Assembly: GCA_910577275.1 (NCBI GenBank)
Contig: CAJTMW010000002.1
Coordinates: forward strand, 1-64,000
DNA: 64,000 nt
Source of the DNA: an uncultured Lachnospiraceae bacterium
GTDB taxonomy: Bacteria; Bacillota; Clostridia; Lachnospirales; Lachnospiraceae
Direction of reading: 5' to 3'
Part shown: piece after piece, positions 52,793-60,821 of the stretch
Layout: every line of letters starts with the position of its first letter
Position numbering within the stretch: the stretch's first letter is position 1
Position numbers and translations under genes: made by a program
The notes under the pieces: model-generated
Databases searched by the model: none
What the model saw: the letters and a program-made list of their open reading frames with translations, nothing else
What the model was told of the DNA's origin: nothing

Positions 52793-53410
52793 CTATTCTG
52801 GCCAGTTCATCTGCTCATTGGAAATACCTAATTTCTTACACTCAATGCATACATATTCTTTTTCAGTCTGATTTCCAATCTGATATTTTAAAATCCTGTC
52901 TTTAAAAACAATGTATTTTTCATTACCTGCCTTAAAATCAACAAACCAATTCTCATTTTTATCAGGGTTAGACAGCATGACTTTTGAAATTTGTTCTGGA
53001 AAATCATTTCTATCACTTGTAAAAAATAATGCAGTCCAGTATTTTGGTTTCCCGCCGGTATTCCACAATTCAATTTTATGGATATTAAGGCAATCAATGA
53101 TACTATCATCCGCTATGCTTTCTTTAATCAATATTCCTTCATATAATTCCTGTTTCTTTTTATGAATTGCATTGCTGCTACAACTATAAACATCTTTTGC
53201 TTCACTTAACGTCAATTCATCTTTTAATAAAATATCCATAGACACCCGAAAAGTATCTCCTAATATCAATAGTTTTTCTGTCTCTGGCAATGCAATGTCT
53301 GCTTCCCACTTTGAGATAGATTGTCTGCTGACATTACATATTGCTGCAAGCTCTTCCTGGGTCATTCCGTTTGCTTTTCTTAAATTTATAATCTTTTCTG
53401 ATAATTTCAC
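52793..53410 (-). CDS. XRE regulator with a C-terminal domain of unknown function
   Basis: Protein of 205 residues. HTH in the first 60 residues (MTQEELAAICNVSRQSISKWE), then about 120 residues with WNTGG, YWTALFFTSDRNDFPEQ and ENWFVDFKAGN-like patches seen in other Clostridia regulators of this layout. The C-terminal part may bind a ligand. GTG start after GGAGGCGTGACA. Followed by the decayed peptidase E gene. Confidence 0.78.
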   Translation of the reverse strand: MKLSEKIINLRKANGMTQEELAAICNVSRQSISKWEADIALPETEKLLILGDTFRVSMDILLKDELTLSEAKDVYSCSSNAIHKKKQELYEGILIKESIADDSIIDCLNIHKIELWNTGGKPKYWTALFFTSDRNDFPEQISKVMLSNPDKNENWFVDFKAGNEKYIVFKDRILKYQIGNQTEKEYVCIECKKLGISNEQMNWPE

Positions 53411-53732
53411 TGTCACGCCTCCTTTTGCTGATTGTATTATATAAAATAACAACACTGTTTACCACCAACATTAAAGTTCTTTTTGGCAACCCATAGTTGC
53501 AAATCAAAATCTTTCCCGTCCTGCCGAGGAGCATTACCTTGCCTCTCGGTCTTTGCGGTGCGCCCGGCGGCGCACGTTTCTAACTTTATGGGAAATTTCG
53601 ACCTTTTGAGATACAAAGGAAAACATACCGTTGCCGTAAATATGGCAATGACAAAAGAAAGACTGATAAACAGTGGCTTTTATGATTTAGCCACAGCCTA
53701 TCAGTCGGTGCACGTCAACTATCAAAGCAATA
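53411..53732. other. Stretch without a clear gene; possible gene debris
   Basis: A + strand frame (53588 to about 53745) reads MGNFDLLRYKGKHTVAVN and then MTKERLINSGFYDLATAYQS. It looks like protein sequence but has no ribosome binding site, no recognisable family and runs into the next gene's end. The GC-rich patch at 53520-53580 differs from its AT-rich surroundings. Probably a leftover of a mobile element; not proven. Confidence 0.35.
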
Positions 53733-54284
53733 CTAAACGTTATTATTTTTCCATCTGTCATTTTTATCATCTTTCCACTTTATATCAGCCAGCTGCCATT
53801 TGTCCGTATTTGTAAGCGTGAATCGTTTCCAGTAGTTCAGGTGAAAGCGGTTTCTATCAAAGTAAAAAATTTCTATTACTGCGCGCTTGTTACTTTTTAT
53901 TGTTATAGCAAGTTCACAACCATAATTCAGGTAAGCATATCGACCGTATATTTTTTCTTCAATCAGAGTGCCGTCTGGAGCAAGTACACGGCCCATACCG
54001 TTCATGCTTTGGGCATATCCCCTTACTATCAATTTATCCGTACAGAAAGAGGAAACAGCTTCCCCATAGCGGGTTTTGAACAGTGACCATATTCCCGCAC
54101 TATCCTTTGGCATTCCCTTCATACGGATACCACGATTTAGATACTCGTTTAATTGGGAACATTCTTCCTCTATTGTGTTTAGTACAAGTAGATTTTCTAC
54201 CAAAAAGGAGATAACTTCGTCCGCCATATCGCGGAACTTGTCCGGTGTGTCCCGATAATCAATTTTGATATTGGGGTAATCCAT
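53733..54284 (-). CDS. Hypothetical protein
   Basis: Cytoplasmic protein of 183 residues, not recognised. Starts MDYPNIKIDYRDTPDKFRDM, predicted mixed helix/strand; a C-terminal strand-rich part contains RVLAPDGTLIEEKIYGRYAY and ends with a charged, Asn-rich tail. No signal peptide or membrane segment. Good ribosome binding site AGGAGAAAAGAATT. Small soluble orphan proteins next to mobile debris are often immunity or antidote proteins, but nothing here proves it. Confidence 0.6.
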   Translation of the reverse strand: MDYPNIKIDYRDTPDKFRDMADEVISFLVENLLVLNTIEEECSQLNEYLNRGIRMKGMPKDSAGIWSLFKTRYGEAVSSFCTDKLIVRGYAQSMNGMGRVLAPDGTLIEEKIYGRYAYLNYGCELAITIKSNKRAVIEIFYFDRNRFHLNYWKRFTLTNTDKWQLADIKWKDDKNDRWKNNNV

Positions 54285-54550
54285 AATTCTTTTCTCCTAT
54301 TCTATATTTTATCGTTCACTGCGGGAGATTTTTCCCAAAACGCCCTGCGCCGATATGCCTATATAGTCAATTTAAGCATAGCACATCTCTCCACTAAAAA
54401 CAATTCCCGTGCTATGTCCGTTCTGCCTACCCAGACCGTCGAGGAACGAGCATTGTTTTTGCGAAAACGGAATAAAAAATATAAAAACAGAGAAAATATT
54501 GAAAAAAAGACGCATATATGATAGACTAAAACCCTATGGAGGGAAAATTT
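54285..54550. other. Intergenic region with inverted repeat and possible coding debris
   Basis: Contains the inverted repeat CATAGCAC (54377-54384)/GTGCTATG (54409-54416). On the - strand a fragment reads RKNNARSSTVWVGRTDIARE and then LFLVERCAM without a start or complete domain. No promoter is convincing. Confidence 0.3.
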
Positions 54551-55933
54551 ATGGGAAGTATCGTACGGCTGGTGGCATTGGAAATTACCAATATCAAGAA
54601 TGTCAGAAACGGGCGGATTGTTATGCCGAATGCCAGTCAGAAGCAATTATCTTATAAAAAGGCAGAGGTGCTGGGACTGTACGGGCAAAACGGCTCCGGT
54701 AAAACTGCGGTTATTGATGCGTTGGATATTTTGCAGAGAGTTATGATTGGGTTTACCCTTAAAGATGAAATTGCCGGCTACATTGGCGTGGACTGCCGGC
54801 AGTCAGGGATTGAAGCTGATTTCAATATTTTCTCTGAGAAAGCCATATATGAGGTACATTATGAGGTTTGGCTTCAAAAAAATGAAAAAGGTGTTGAAAT
54901 TGCCCGGGAAACAGTAAGCTGCGCAGTGAATGAAGGAGAATCCAGAAGCAATAAAACGGTTTTCATGGATTATCAACGTCTGGAGAGCGGAAGTGTTTTT
55001 TTGCCGGCAAAACGGTTTGCAGAGGTGGCGGAGGCGGATAAGGAAAACAGGACTGACCTTATCGTTGCAAGAAAGATAGCGGAGAAGAGCAACTGCTCTT
55101 ATATTTTCGGAGAAAGCAGCCGGGAAATTTTCTGCCGGAATTATGAGAATAATTTCAGGCATTGCTCAAATGTAATCAGGTCATTGTTTAACTTTGCGAT
55201 GAAGGATTTATTTGTAATCAGCAATATGCATTCCGGCATGATTTCCGCCAATGTCTTTCTTCCACTGGCATTTAAAAAAGAGCAGGAAGGAAGGGGAATG
55301 AAGGGAGATTTGACGATTCCCTTTAATGAGCCTGCCGTTGTGGAGGAAGATAGAAAAAATCTCATGGAGGAGATTATTGCACAGATTAACATGGTTCTGG
55401 TTACAATTATTCCGGGAATGGAGTTAAAAATTTATAACTATGGAAGACAGCTGACGGATTCCGGACAGGAGGGGTACAGGGTGGAACTTGTCTCCTTGCG
55501 GGAGAATATGTCTCCGATACCGATTCGTATGGAATCCAACGGAATTATTAAAATTATTTCTATTTTGCATGCCTTGATTCAGGCGTTCGCAAATCCCTCC
55601 ATTTGTCTTGCGATAGATGAACTGGACGCCGGAATTTTTGAATATTTGCTTGGCGAGCTTTTAGATATTTTTAATAAAAGCGCTAAGGGGCAGATGATAT
55701 TTACCTCTCATAATTTGCGCGCCCTGGAAATGCTTGATAAAGACAGTATTATGTTTTCCACAACAAATCCGGACAGAAGATATATACGCATGAAGAACGT
55801 CAAAGCATCAAATAATTTGAGGGACACGTACCTTAGAGGGATTACTTTGGGGGGGCAGGATGAAGTGATTTATGAGGAAACAGACAGTTTAAAAATTGCG
55901 CGTGCGTTCAGAAAGGCAGGCAGACTGATATAA
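54551..55933 (+). CDS. AAA-type ATPase of an ATPase/TOPRIM gene pair
   Basis: SMC/ABC-like ATPase (AAA_15/AAA_21 type) of 460 residues. N-terminal strand LEITNIKN, Walker A GQNGSGKT at 45-52, a long middle region, Walker B ICLAIDELD (351-359, D356-E357) and H-motif TSHNLRALE. Related ATPases occur in OLD nucleases and in two-gene defence systems such as PARIS. ATG at 54551 follows GGAGGGAAAATTT. The TOPRIM-like gene begins 1 nt after its stop. Confidence 0.78.
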   Translation: MGSIVRLVALEITNIKNVRNGRIVMPNASQKQLSYKKAEVLGLYGQNGSGKTAVIDALDILQRVMIGFTLKDEIAGYIGVDCRQSGIEADFNIFSEKAIYEVHYEVWLQKNEKGVEIARETVSCAVNEGESRSNKTVFMDYQRLESGSVFLPAKRFAEVAEADKENRTDLIVARKIAEKSNCSYIFGESSREIFCRNYENNFRHCSNVIRSLFNFAMKDLFVISNMHSGMISANVFLPLAFKKEQEGRGMKGDLTIPFNEPAVVEEDRKNLMEEIIAQINMVLVTIIPGMELKIYNYGRQLTDSGQEGYRVELVSLRENMSPIPIRMESNGIIKIISILHALIQAFANPSICLAIDELDAGIFEYLLGELLDIFNKSAKGQMIFTSHNLRALEMLDKDSIMFSTTNPDRRYIRMKNVKASNNLRDTYLRGITLGGQDEVIYEETDSLKIARAFRKAGRLI

Positions 55934-55934
55934 T

Positions 55935-56609
55935 ATGAAAGAAAAGAAGGTGATTGCATTTATCGTGGAGGGACCGAGCGATGAGGCGGCAATAGGCTCT
56001 CTTATGAAGGAATATTTTTCAGATAACGAAGTACAGTTTGTTGTCGTACATGGCGATATTACACTGAAAGACTATGCTTCTGCCGACAATATAAAGAGCA
56101 AAATTAATGAGCTGATTGAAGGTGTGAAGAACAGATATCGATATCGTCAGGATGATTTTACAGGTATCATTCATATTGTTGATACCGACGGGGTATATAT
56201 TGCCGATACCGACATAAGAGCGGCGGATACGGAGAAGGTCAGTTATTGTGAGGATTATATCGAGACAAAGAATGTAAAAGCAATAATTGAAAGAAACAAA
56301 CAAAAAGGGGATATTTTATTTAAACTCAGGAAAACAGGAAAAATTAAAGGGATACCCTATAAAATATATTTTAATTCCTGTAATCTGGAGCATGTGCTGT
56401 ACGGGGAACTGAAAGATTTTACAGATGACGAAAAGCAGATGCTGTCCGATGATTTTGCAGATAAATATGAAGGAAAGATAAATGAATTTATAGAGTTTCT
56501 TTCGGATTCTGCGGTTGCGGTACAGGGTACATATCAAAAAACCTGGGATTTCATTGAAAAGGAAAGGAATTCTCTGAAAAGACATACCAATATGCATCTG
56601 ATGTTTTGA
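55935..56609 (+). CDS. TOPRIM-like partner protein
   Basis: Protein of 224 residues. N-terminal VIAFIVEGPSDEAAI gives a TOPRIM-type glutamate (E12), and HIVDTDG gives D83-x-D85, the second TOPRIM motif. TOPRIM domains act as nucleases or nucleotidyl cyclisers. Tightly coupled to the ATPase, so the two probably form one complex. The rest of the protein is not recognised; identity with AriB or RloB-type proteins is not established. Confidence 0.65.
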   Translation: MKEKKVIAFIVEGPSDEAAIGSLMKEYFSDNEVQFVVVHGDITLKDYASADNIKSKINELIEGVKNRYRYRQDDFTGIIHIVDTDGVYIADTDIRAADTEKVSYCEDYIETKNVKAIIERNKQKGDILFKLRKTGKIKGIPYKIYFNSCNLEHVLYGELKDFTDDEKQMLSDDFADKYEGKINEFIEFLSDSAVAVQGTYQKTWDFIEKERNSLKRHTNMHLMF

Positions 56610-56653
56610 AAATCTTAGAAGCCGGTTTAATACTGGCGGCGAAGATTTTTTAT
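56609..56653 (+). terminator. Terminator after the ATPase/TOPRIM pair
   Basis: AAAATCTT (56609-56616) pairs with AAGATTTT (56642-56649), with an inner GCCGG/CTGGC stem, ending in a T-run. Confidence 0.75.
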
Positions 56654-56678
56654 TTACGCGGGCAACGAACAGACATTC

Positions 56679-56752
56679 CGTCGAAATCTGCGATAAATGA
56701 AGGGGTATAGGACAACGTTTTGACAAATTATGAAAGGGTTAATGTTTATAAT
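56679..56752 (+). promoter_or_regulatory. Spo0A-type promoter of spoIIGA-sigE
   Basis: TTGACA (56720-56725) and TATAAT (56747-56752) are 21 nt apart, too far for an ordinary sigma-A promoter but close to the 22 nt of the B. subtilis spoIIG promoter. CGTCGAA at 56679-56685 matches the 0A box TGTCGAA at six of seven positions; a reversed near-match overlaps the -35. Confidence 0.65.
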
Positions 56753-56769
56753 AAACAGGTACATGAGGA

Positions 56770-57597
56770 ATGGAGGTGAAGGGCTGCGGAGTGCAACTAC
56801 AGGGTATCATTTATATTGACAGCATATTTTTGCTGAACCTGGTCATGGATTTATACCTGCTATTGCTCACAGCAAAAGCGCTTGGGAAGACGGTCAGCTA
56901 TCTGAGAATTTTTGCCGGAAGCATAACGGGGGCGGCCGGATATTGTCTGATACTTTGTGTGCCGGGAATTTCTTATATACTTAAGGTGCTGCTTGGAATG
57001 ATTCCAACAGGAGGACTGATGATAAAAATAGCCTGCGGGACAAAAGGAATCAAAGAACTGCTCCGGGCAATGGGATACCTCTTTACATTTTCCTTTATCA
57101 TGGGAGGGTTCATAATCTTTCTTAAGGGGAAAAGCAGGCTTTTTGCAGACACGAATACGGCGGTTATCCCTGCGGGGCTGGGGTTTGCCGGTTTCGTTCT
57201 TTGCCGGAAGCTGACCGGAGTATGGCGAAAAAAGAAAAGCAGCCATTTCTGCCAGGTGGTTTTTCAGGGAGACGAGGGAGATATGGAGGTCTCGGCGCTC
57301 ATTGACACAGGGAACGGACTGGTGGAGCCTTTCAGCAAAAAGCCGGTGGCGATACTGGATGCGGATAAGTGGGAGGGGCTGAAAAAATGGATGAAGCCTG
57401 AAAAGTATAAGGTCATCCCCTATCACAGCATCGGTAAGGACAAAGGCATCATGGAGGGATACGAGATAGATACCATGAGGGTAAAGGGAAATGACGGTGA
57501 AAAACAGTATGATAAGGTAATTGTAACGGTTTTTAAGGGAAAGGTATCCGGGGACGGCAGCTATCAGATGATTCTGCCGCCGGAATTATCAATATAG
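56770..57597 (+). CDS. spoIIGA: Sporulation sigma-E processing peptidase SpoIIGA
   Basis: Membrane-bound aspartic protease that removes the pro-sequence of SigE in the mother cell, up to 275 residues. N-terminal half has about five helices (first IIYIDSIFLLNLVMDLYLLLL), C-terminal half carries the retropepsin-like motif with D179 in LIDTGNGL. The start is uncertain: ATG at 56770, or GTG at 56776 or 56791. Next gene is sigE, the usual pair. Confidence 0.92.
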   Translation: MEVKGCGVQLQGIIYIDSIFLLNLVMDLYLLLLTAKALGKTVSYLRIFAGSITGAAGYCLILCVPGISYILKVLLGMIPTGGLMIKIACGTKGIKELLRAMGYLFTFSFIMGGFIIFLKGKSRLFADTNTAVIPAGLGFAGFVLCRKLTGVWRKKKSSHFCQVVFQGDEGDMEVSALIDTGNGLVEPFSKKPVAILDADKWEGLKKWMKPEKYKVIPYHSIGKDKGIMEGYEIDTMRVKGNDGEKQYDKVIVTVFKGKVSGDGSYQMILPPELSI

Positions 57598-57639
57598 AAT
57601 CTGCAGAATCAGCGGAACTTATAACAGGAGGACTTAAGA

Positions 57640-58383
57640 ATGGTTTTTAAGGTAGCAATTCCCGGGAAGCTTCAGTTCAAGCTTTACCGCAGGGAGCCTA
57701 ATTTTTTACTTACAAGGCAGGGAGACGTTCATTACATAGGAGGCTCGGAGGTGCTTCCGCCGCCCCTTGAGCTGGAAAAGGAAAACGCTGTCATCAGCGA
57801 TTTGGGAACGGAATATGAGGACGAGGCCAAGTCGATTTTAATCGAGCATAATCTCCGCCTAGTGGTATATATTGCCAAGAAATTCGATAATACCGGAGTG
57901 GGCGTGGAGGATTTGATTTCCATCGGGACGATTGGGCTGATTAAATCCATCAACACCTTTAATCCCGGTAAAAATATCAAGCTGGCAACCTACGCTTCCA
58001 GATGTATTGAAAATGAAATTTTAATGTACCTGAGAAGAAATAACAAGACCAGAATGGAGGTTTCCATTGACGAGCCCTTAAACGTGGACTGGGACGGCAA
58101 CGAGCTTTTGCTCTCCGATATTCTGGGAACGGACGAGGACGTGATTTACAAGGATATTGAAACCGAGGTGGAACGCAAGCTCCTGCTCAAAGCCATCGAC
58201 AAATTAAGCGACAGGGAAAAGACGATTGTGAAGCTGCGGTTTGGACTTGGCACGCCCGACGGACAGGAGATGACCCAGAAGGAAGTGGCGGAGCTCCTTG
58301 GCATCTCCCAGTCCTATATTTCCAGGCTGGAAAAAAAGATTATGAAGAGACTGAAAAAGGAACTGCTGCGGGAAAGCTATTAA
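57640..58383 (+). CDS. sigE: Sporulation sigma factor SigE precursor
   Basis: Mother-cell sigma factor, 247 residues. An N-terminal pro-segment of about 25-30 residues (MVFKVAIPGKLQFKLYRR) precedes region 2 (NLRLVVYIAKKF, DLISIGTIGLIKSI) and region 4 with HTH (MTQKEVAELLGISQSYISRLE). Start after ACAGGAGGACTTAAG. Paired with spoIIGA, which activates it. Confidence 0.97.
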   Translation: MVFKVAIPGKLQFKLYRREPNFLLTRQGDVHYIGGSEVLPPPLELEKENAVISDLGTEYEDEAKSILIEHNLRLVVYIAKKFDNTGVGVEDLISIGTIGLIKSINTFNPGKNIKLATYASRCIENEILMYLRRNNKTRMEVSIDEPLNVDWDGNELLLSDILGTDEDVIYKDIETEVERKLLLKAIDKLSDREKTIVKLRFGLGTPDGQEMTQKEVAELLGISQSYISRLEKKIMKRLKKELLRESY

Positions 58384-58431
58384 GGCTTTCCCTGTCAGCA
58401 TTTGAGTCAATAAGCTGTCCCGCCATGCGGG

Positions 58432-58665
58432 TCAGCATTTGATATCTACAATAATGATATCAGGGCCAATCTGTTTGATATCCCGGTAGGGAATACAGAT
58501 GTCCGGTTCGCTGCACAGAAGATTCCAGAATTTATTGCTTCCGGGAATAAAAACCTTGCAGATTTGTCCGCTGCACTGGTCAAATTCCAGGTCGGAAATT
58601 CTTCCAAGCTTTCTGCAATCCCGCATGTTGATTACGTCTTTACTTTTCAGTTCGGAAAAAAGCAT
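58432..58665 (-). CDS. ymxH: YlmC/YmxH-family PRC-barrel sporulation protein
   Basis: Protein of 77 residues with a PRC-barrel fold (LKSKDVINMRDCRKLGRISDLEFD, ending IIIVDIKC). The family is specific to spore formers, role unclear. Encoded opposite to its neighbours between sigE and sigG. A small hairpin CCCGC/GCGGG (58419-58431) lies at its 3' end between convergent genes. Start after GAAAGGCTCCGAT. Confidence 0.88.
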   Translation of the reverse strand: MLFSELKSKDVINMRDCRKLGRISDLEFDQCSGQICKVFIPGSNKFWNLLCSEPDICIPYRDIKQIGPDIIIVDIKC

Positions 58666-58800
58666 ATCGGAGCCTTTCTTTCAGGGGTATGATTTATTTT
58701 ATGCCCGAGACTGAAAAAGGTGCCTCCATGAATATTTTTCTTCCAAATGGAGAATCATCTATACAGGATAATGATTCACGAAGCAGGAGGAAAACAGGAT

Positions 58801-59580
58801 ATGGCTCAGGGAAAGGTTGAGATATGCGGAGTAAACACGGCAAAGCTGCCTCTACTTAAAGCGGACGAGAAGGAAAAGCTCTTTGCACAGATAGAATCAG
58901 GAGACCAGGAAGCCCGACAGAAGTATATTGAGGGCAATCTGCGGCTGGTCTTAAGTGTGATTAAGCGTTTCTCGTCCAGCAATGAAAATGTGGACGACCT
59001 TTTTCAGATTGGATGTATCGGTCTGATTAAAGCAATCGATAATTTCGACTCCTCTCTGAATGTAAAATTCAGCACCTATGCGGTTCCTATGATTATCGGG
59101 GAAATAAGAAGGTTTTTACGGGATAATAACGCAATCAGGGTGAGCCGTTCCCTGAAGGATACTGCTTATAAAGCGATTTATGCGAAAGAAAACCTGATGA
59201 AACAGAGCATGAAGGAGCCTACGCTCAATGAAATTTCCGAGGAAATCGGCATTTCCAAGGAGGATATTGTGTACGCCCTGGACGCCATTCAAAATCCCAT
59301 GAGCCTGTACGAGCCTGTTTTTACCGACGGCGGAGACGCTTTATATGTGATGGACCAAATCAGCGACAAGAAAAACAAAGAGGAAAACTGGGTGGAGCAC
59401 CTTTCCTTAAGCGAAGCCATGAAACGGCTCGGGCAGAGGGAGAGGGAAATTATCAGCCTGCGGTTTTTCGAGGGAAAGACACAGATGGAGGTGGCGGACA
59501 GCATCGGAATATCCCAGGCGCAGGTGTCCCGGCTTGAAAAAAACGCGCTGAAAGCCATGAAGAATTATCTGACGGCGTAA
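58801..59580 (+). CDS. sigG: Forespore sigma factor SigG
   Basis: Late forespore sigma factor, 259 residues. MAQGKVEICGVNTAKLPLL is the conserved N-terminus; region 2 has NLRLVLSVIKRF and DLFQIGCIGLIKAIDNF; region 4 ends with MEVADSIGISQAQVSRLEK. The ATG at 58801 follows AGGAGGAAAACAGGAT; an upstream in-frame ATG lies before it. Located near sigE as in other Clostridia and Bacilli. Confidence 0.96.
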   Translation: MAQGKVEICGVNTAKLPLLKADEKEKLFAQIESGDQEARQKYIEGNLRLVLSVIKRFSSSNENVDDLFQIGCIGLIKAIDNFDSSLNVKFSTYAVPMIIGEIRRFLRDNNAIRVSRSLKDTAYKAIYAKENLMKQSMKEPTLNEISEEIGISKEDIVYALDAIQNPMSLYEPVFTDGGDALYVMDQISDKKNKEENWVEHLSLSEAMKRLGQREREIISLRFFEGKTQMEVADSIGISQAQVSRLEKNALKAMKNYLTA

Positions 59581-59591
59581 ATATATTTTTT

Positions 59592-59615
59592 GGAATCCGA
59601 AAATTGATTTCCGTG
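59592..59615 (+). repeat. Solo copy of the outer arm of palindromic element 3
   Basis: GGAATCCGAAAATTGATTTC at 59592-59611, extended to 59615, differs at one of 24 positions from 28071-28094. It lies 12 nt after the sigG stop. No complementary partner is seen nearby. Confidence 0.6.
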
Positions 59616-59634
59616 GCGTAAAAGGGAACGCTCG

Positions 59635-59663
59635 TTGACATAACCCTTAAGTCCGAATATAAT
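59635..59663 (+). promoter_or_regulatory. Consensus promoter of nrdR
   Basis: TTGACA (59635-59640), exactly 17 nt, TATAAT (59658-59663): both hexamers perfect. About 75 nt upstream of nrdR. Confidence 0.85.
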
Positions 59664-59737
59664 AATATTGTTGCCAGATGTTCAGGCTTTTTGCCCGGCA
59701 GGGCTGTAAGGTCTGCGGATTAACGGGGGAAAACTAA

Positions 59738-60190
59738 ATGAAATGTCCGTTTTGCGGTCACGAGAATACCAGGGTGATTGATTCAAGACCGGCGGAGGAT
59801 AACAATTCCATCAGACGCCGGAGAATTTGTGATGAGTGCGACAAGCGTTTTACCACCTACGAGAAAGTGGAGACAATTCCTCTGATTGTCATCAAAAAGG
59901 ATAACAACAGGGAAACCTTTGACAGGAGCAAGATTGAAGCCGGAGTCCTTCGGGCATGCCATAAGCGCCCTATCAGTGCCGGCCAGATTAAGCAGCTTGT
60001 GGACGAGGTGGAAACTGAGATTTTCAGCATGGAAGAAAAGGAAATTCCCAGCCGGGTGATTGGCGAGATTGTCATGAATAAGCTGAAAAATCTCGAAGCG
60101 GTGGCATACGTGCGTTTTGCTTCCGTGTACAGGGAGTTTAAGGACGTCAATACGTTCGTTGACGAGCTGAAAAAATTTCTGGACGCATAG
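59738..60190 (+). CDS. nrdR: Ribonucleotide reductase repressor NrdR
   Basis: Zinc-finger/ATP-cone repressor, 150 residues, that binds NrdR boxes at nrd promoters in response to dATP. Zinc ligands C3, C6, C31, C34 (CPFCG, CDECDKRF) and an ATP-cone (about 49-139; IVIKKDNNRETFDRSKIEAG). ATG after GGGGGAAAACTAA. Confidence 0.96.
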   Translation: MKCPFCGHENTRVIDSRPAEDNNSIRRRRICDECDKRFTTYEKVETIPLIVIKKDNNRETFDRSKIEAGVLRACHKRPISAGQIKQLVDEVETEIFSMEEKEIPSRVIGEIVMNKLKNLEAVAYVRFASVYREFKDVNTFVDELKKFLDA

Positions 60191-60274
60191 AGGAACAAAG
60201 GGAAAAGAGCCTGCGCCTGTCCTGCATCTGAAAAGCTTTGATGCACAGGAAGCGGCGCGGAAATGAGGAAATTT

Positions 60275-60778
60275 ATGCTGGAACGTTTTTATCCCGATAT
60301 TTATGTCAGCTCCGCCTATGAAATTGATTTCCGGAAATATTATGACAGAGGATATCGGGGTATTATTTTTGATATCGACAATACGCTGGTTCCCCACGGA
60401 GCGCCTGCAGACGAGCGTAGCAAAGCGCTTATCAAATCCCTGAAGGAGATGGGATTTGGAGTTCTTTTTTTGTCCAACAATAAGGAGCCAAGGGTGAAAA
60501 TGTTTAACGACGCGGTGGGAGCTAAGTACATATTTAAAGCCGGAAAGCCGGGCGAAAAGGGATATCTGCGCGCCATGGAGATGCTGGGCACAGATGTGCG
60601 GACCACGCTTTTCGTGGGCGACCAGCTTTTCACGGACGTGTGGGGAGCCAAAAATACGGGAATCCTTTCCATATTAGTGCGCCCTATAGATAAAAAGGAA
60701 GAAATTCAGATAGTTTTAAAGCGCTATCTCGAAAAAATTGTGCTTGCCTTTTATAAGCGTAAGCTTGCGAAGGGCTGA
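60275..60778 (+). CDS. yqeG: YqeG-family HAD phosphatase
   Basis: HAD-IIIA phosphatase, 167 residues. Catalytic D33-I-D35-NTLV, then LSNN, KAGKPGEKG lysine, and VGDQLFTDVWGAKN metal motif. ATG at 60275 follows GAGGAAATTT and gives the family N-terminus MLERFYPD; an ATG at 60263 precedes the ribosome binding site. Located before aroE as in other Firmicutes; substrate unclear. Confidence 0.9.
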   Translation: MLERFYPDIYVSSAYEIDFRKYYDRGYRGIIFDIDNTLVPHGAPADERSKALIKSLKEMGFGVLFLSNNKEPRVKMFNDAVGAKYIFKAGKPGEKGYLRAMEMLGTDVRTTLFVGDQLFTDVWGAKNTGILSILVRPIDKKEEIQIVLKRYLEKIVLAFYKRKLAKG

Positions 60779-60821
60779 GGGGTCTGCAAGGGGCAAAGCA
60801 ATACGAAATGAGGAAAAAGCA

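Noticed and set aside
58729..58761. Sigma-G/F type promoter ahead of sigG (TGAATA ... CATCTA)
   Set aside because: Spacing of 21 nt does not fit the known consensus and the -10 match is poor.
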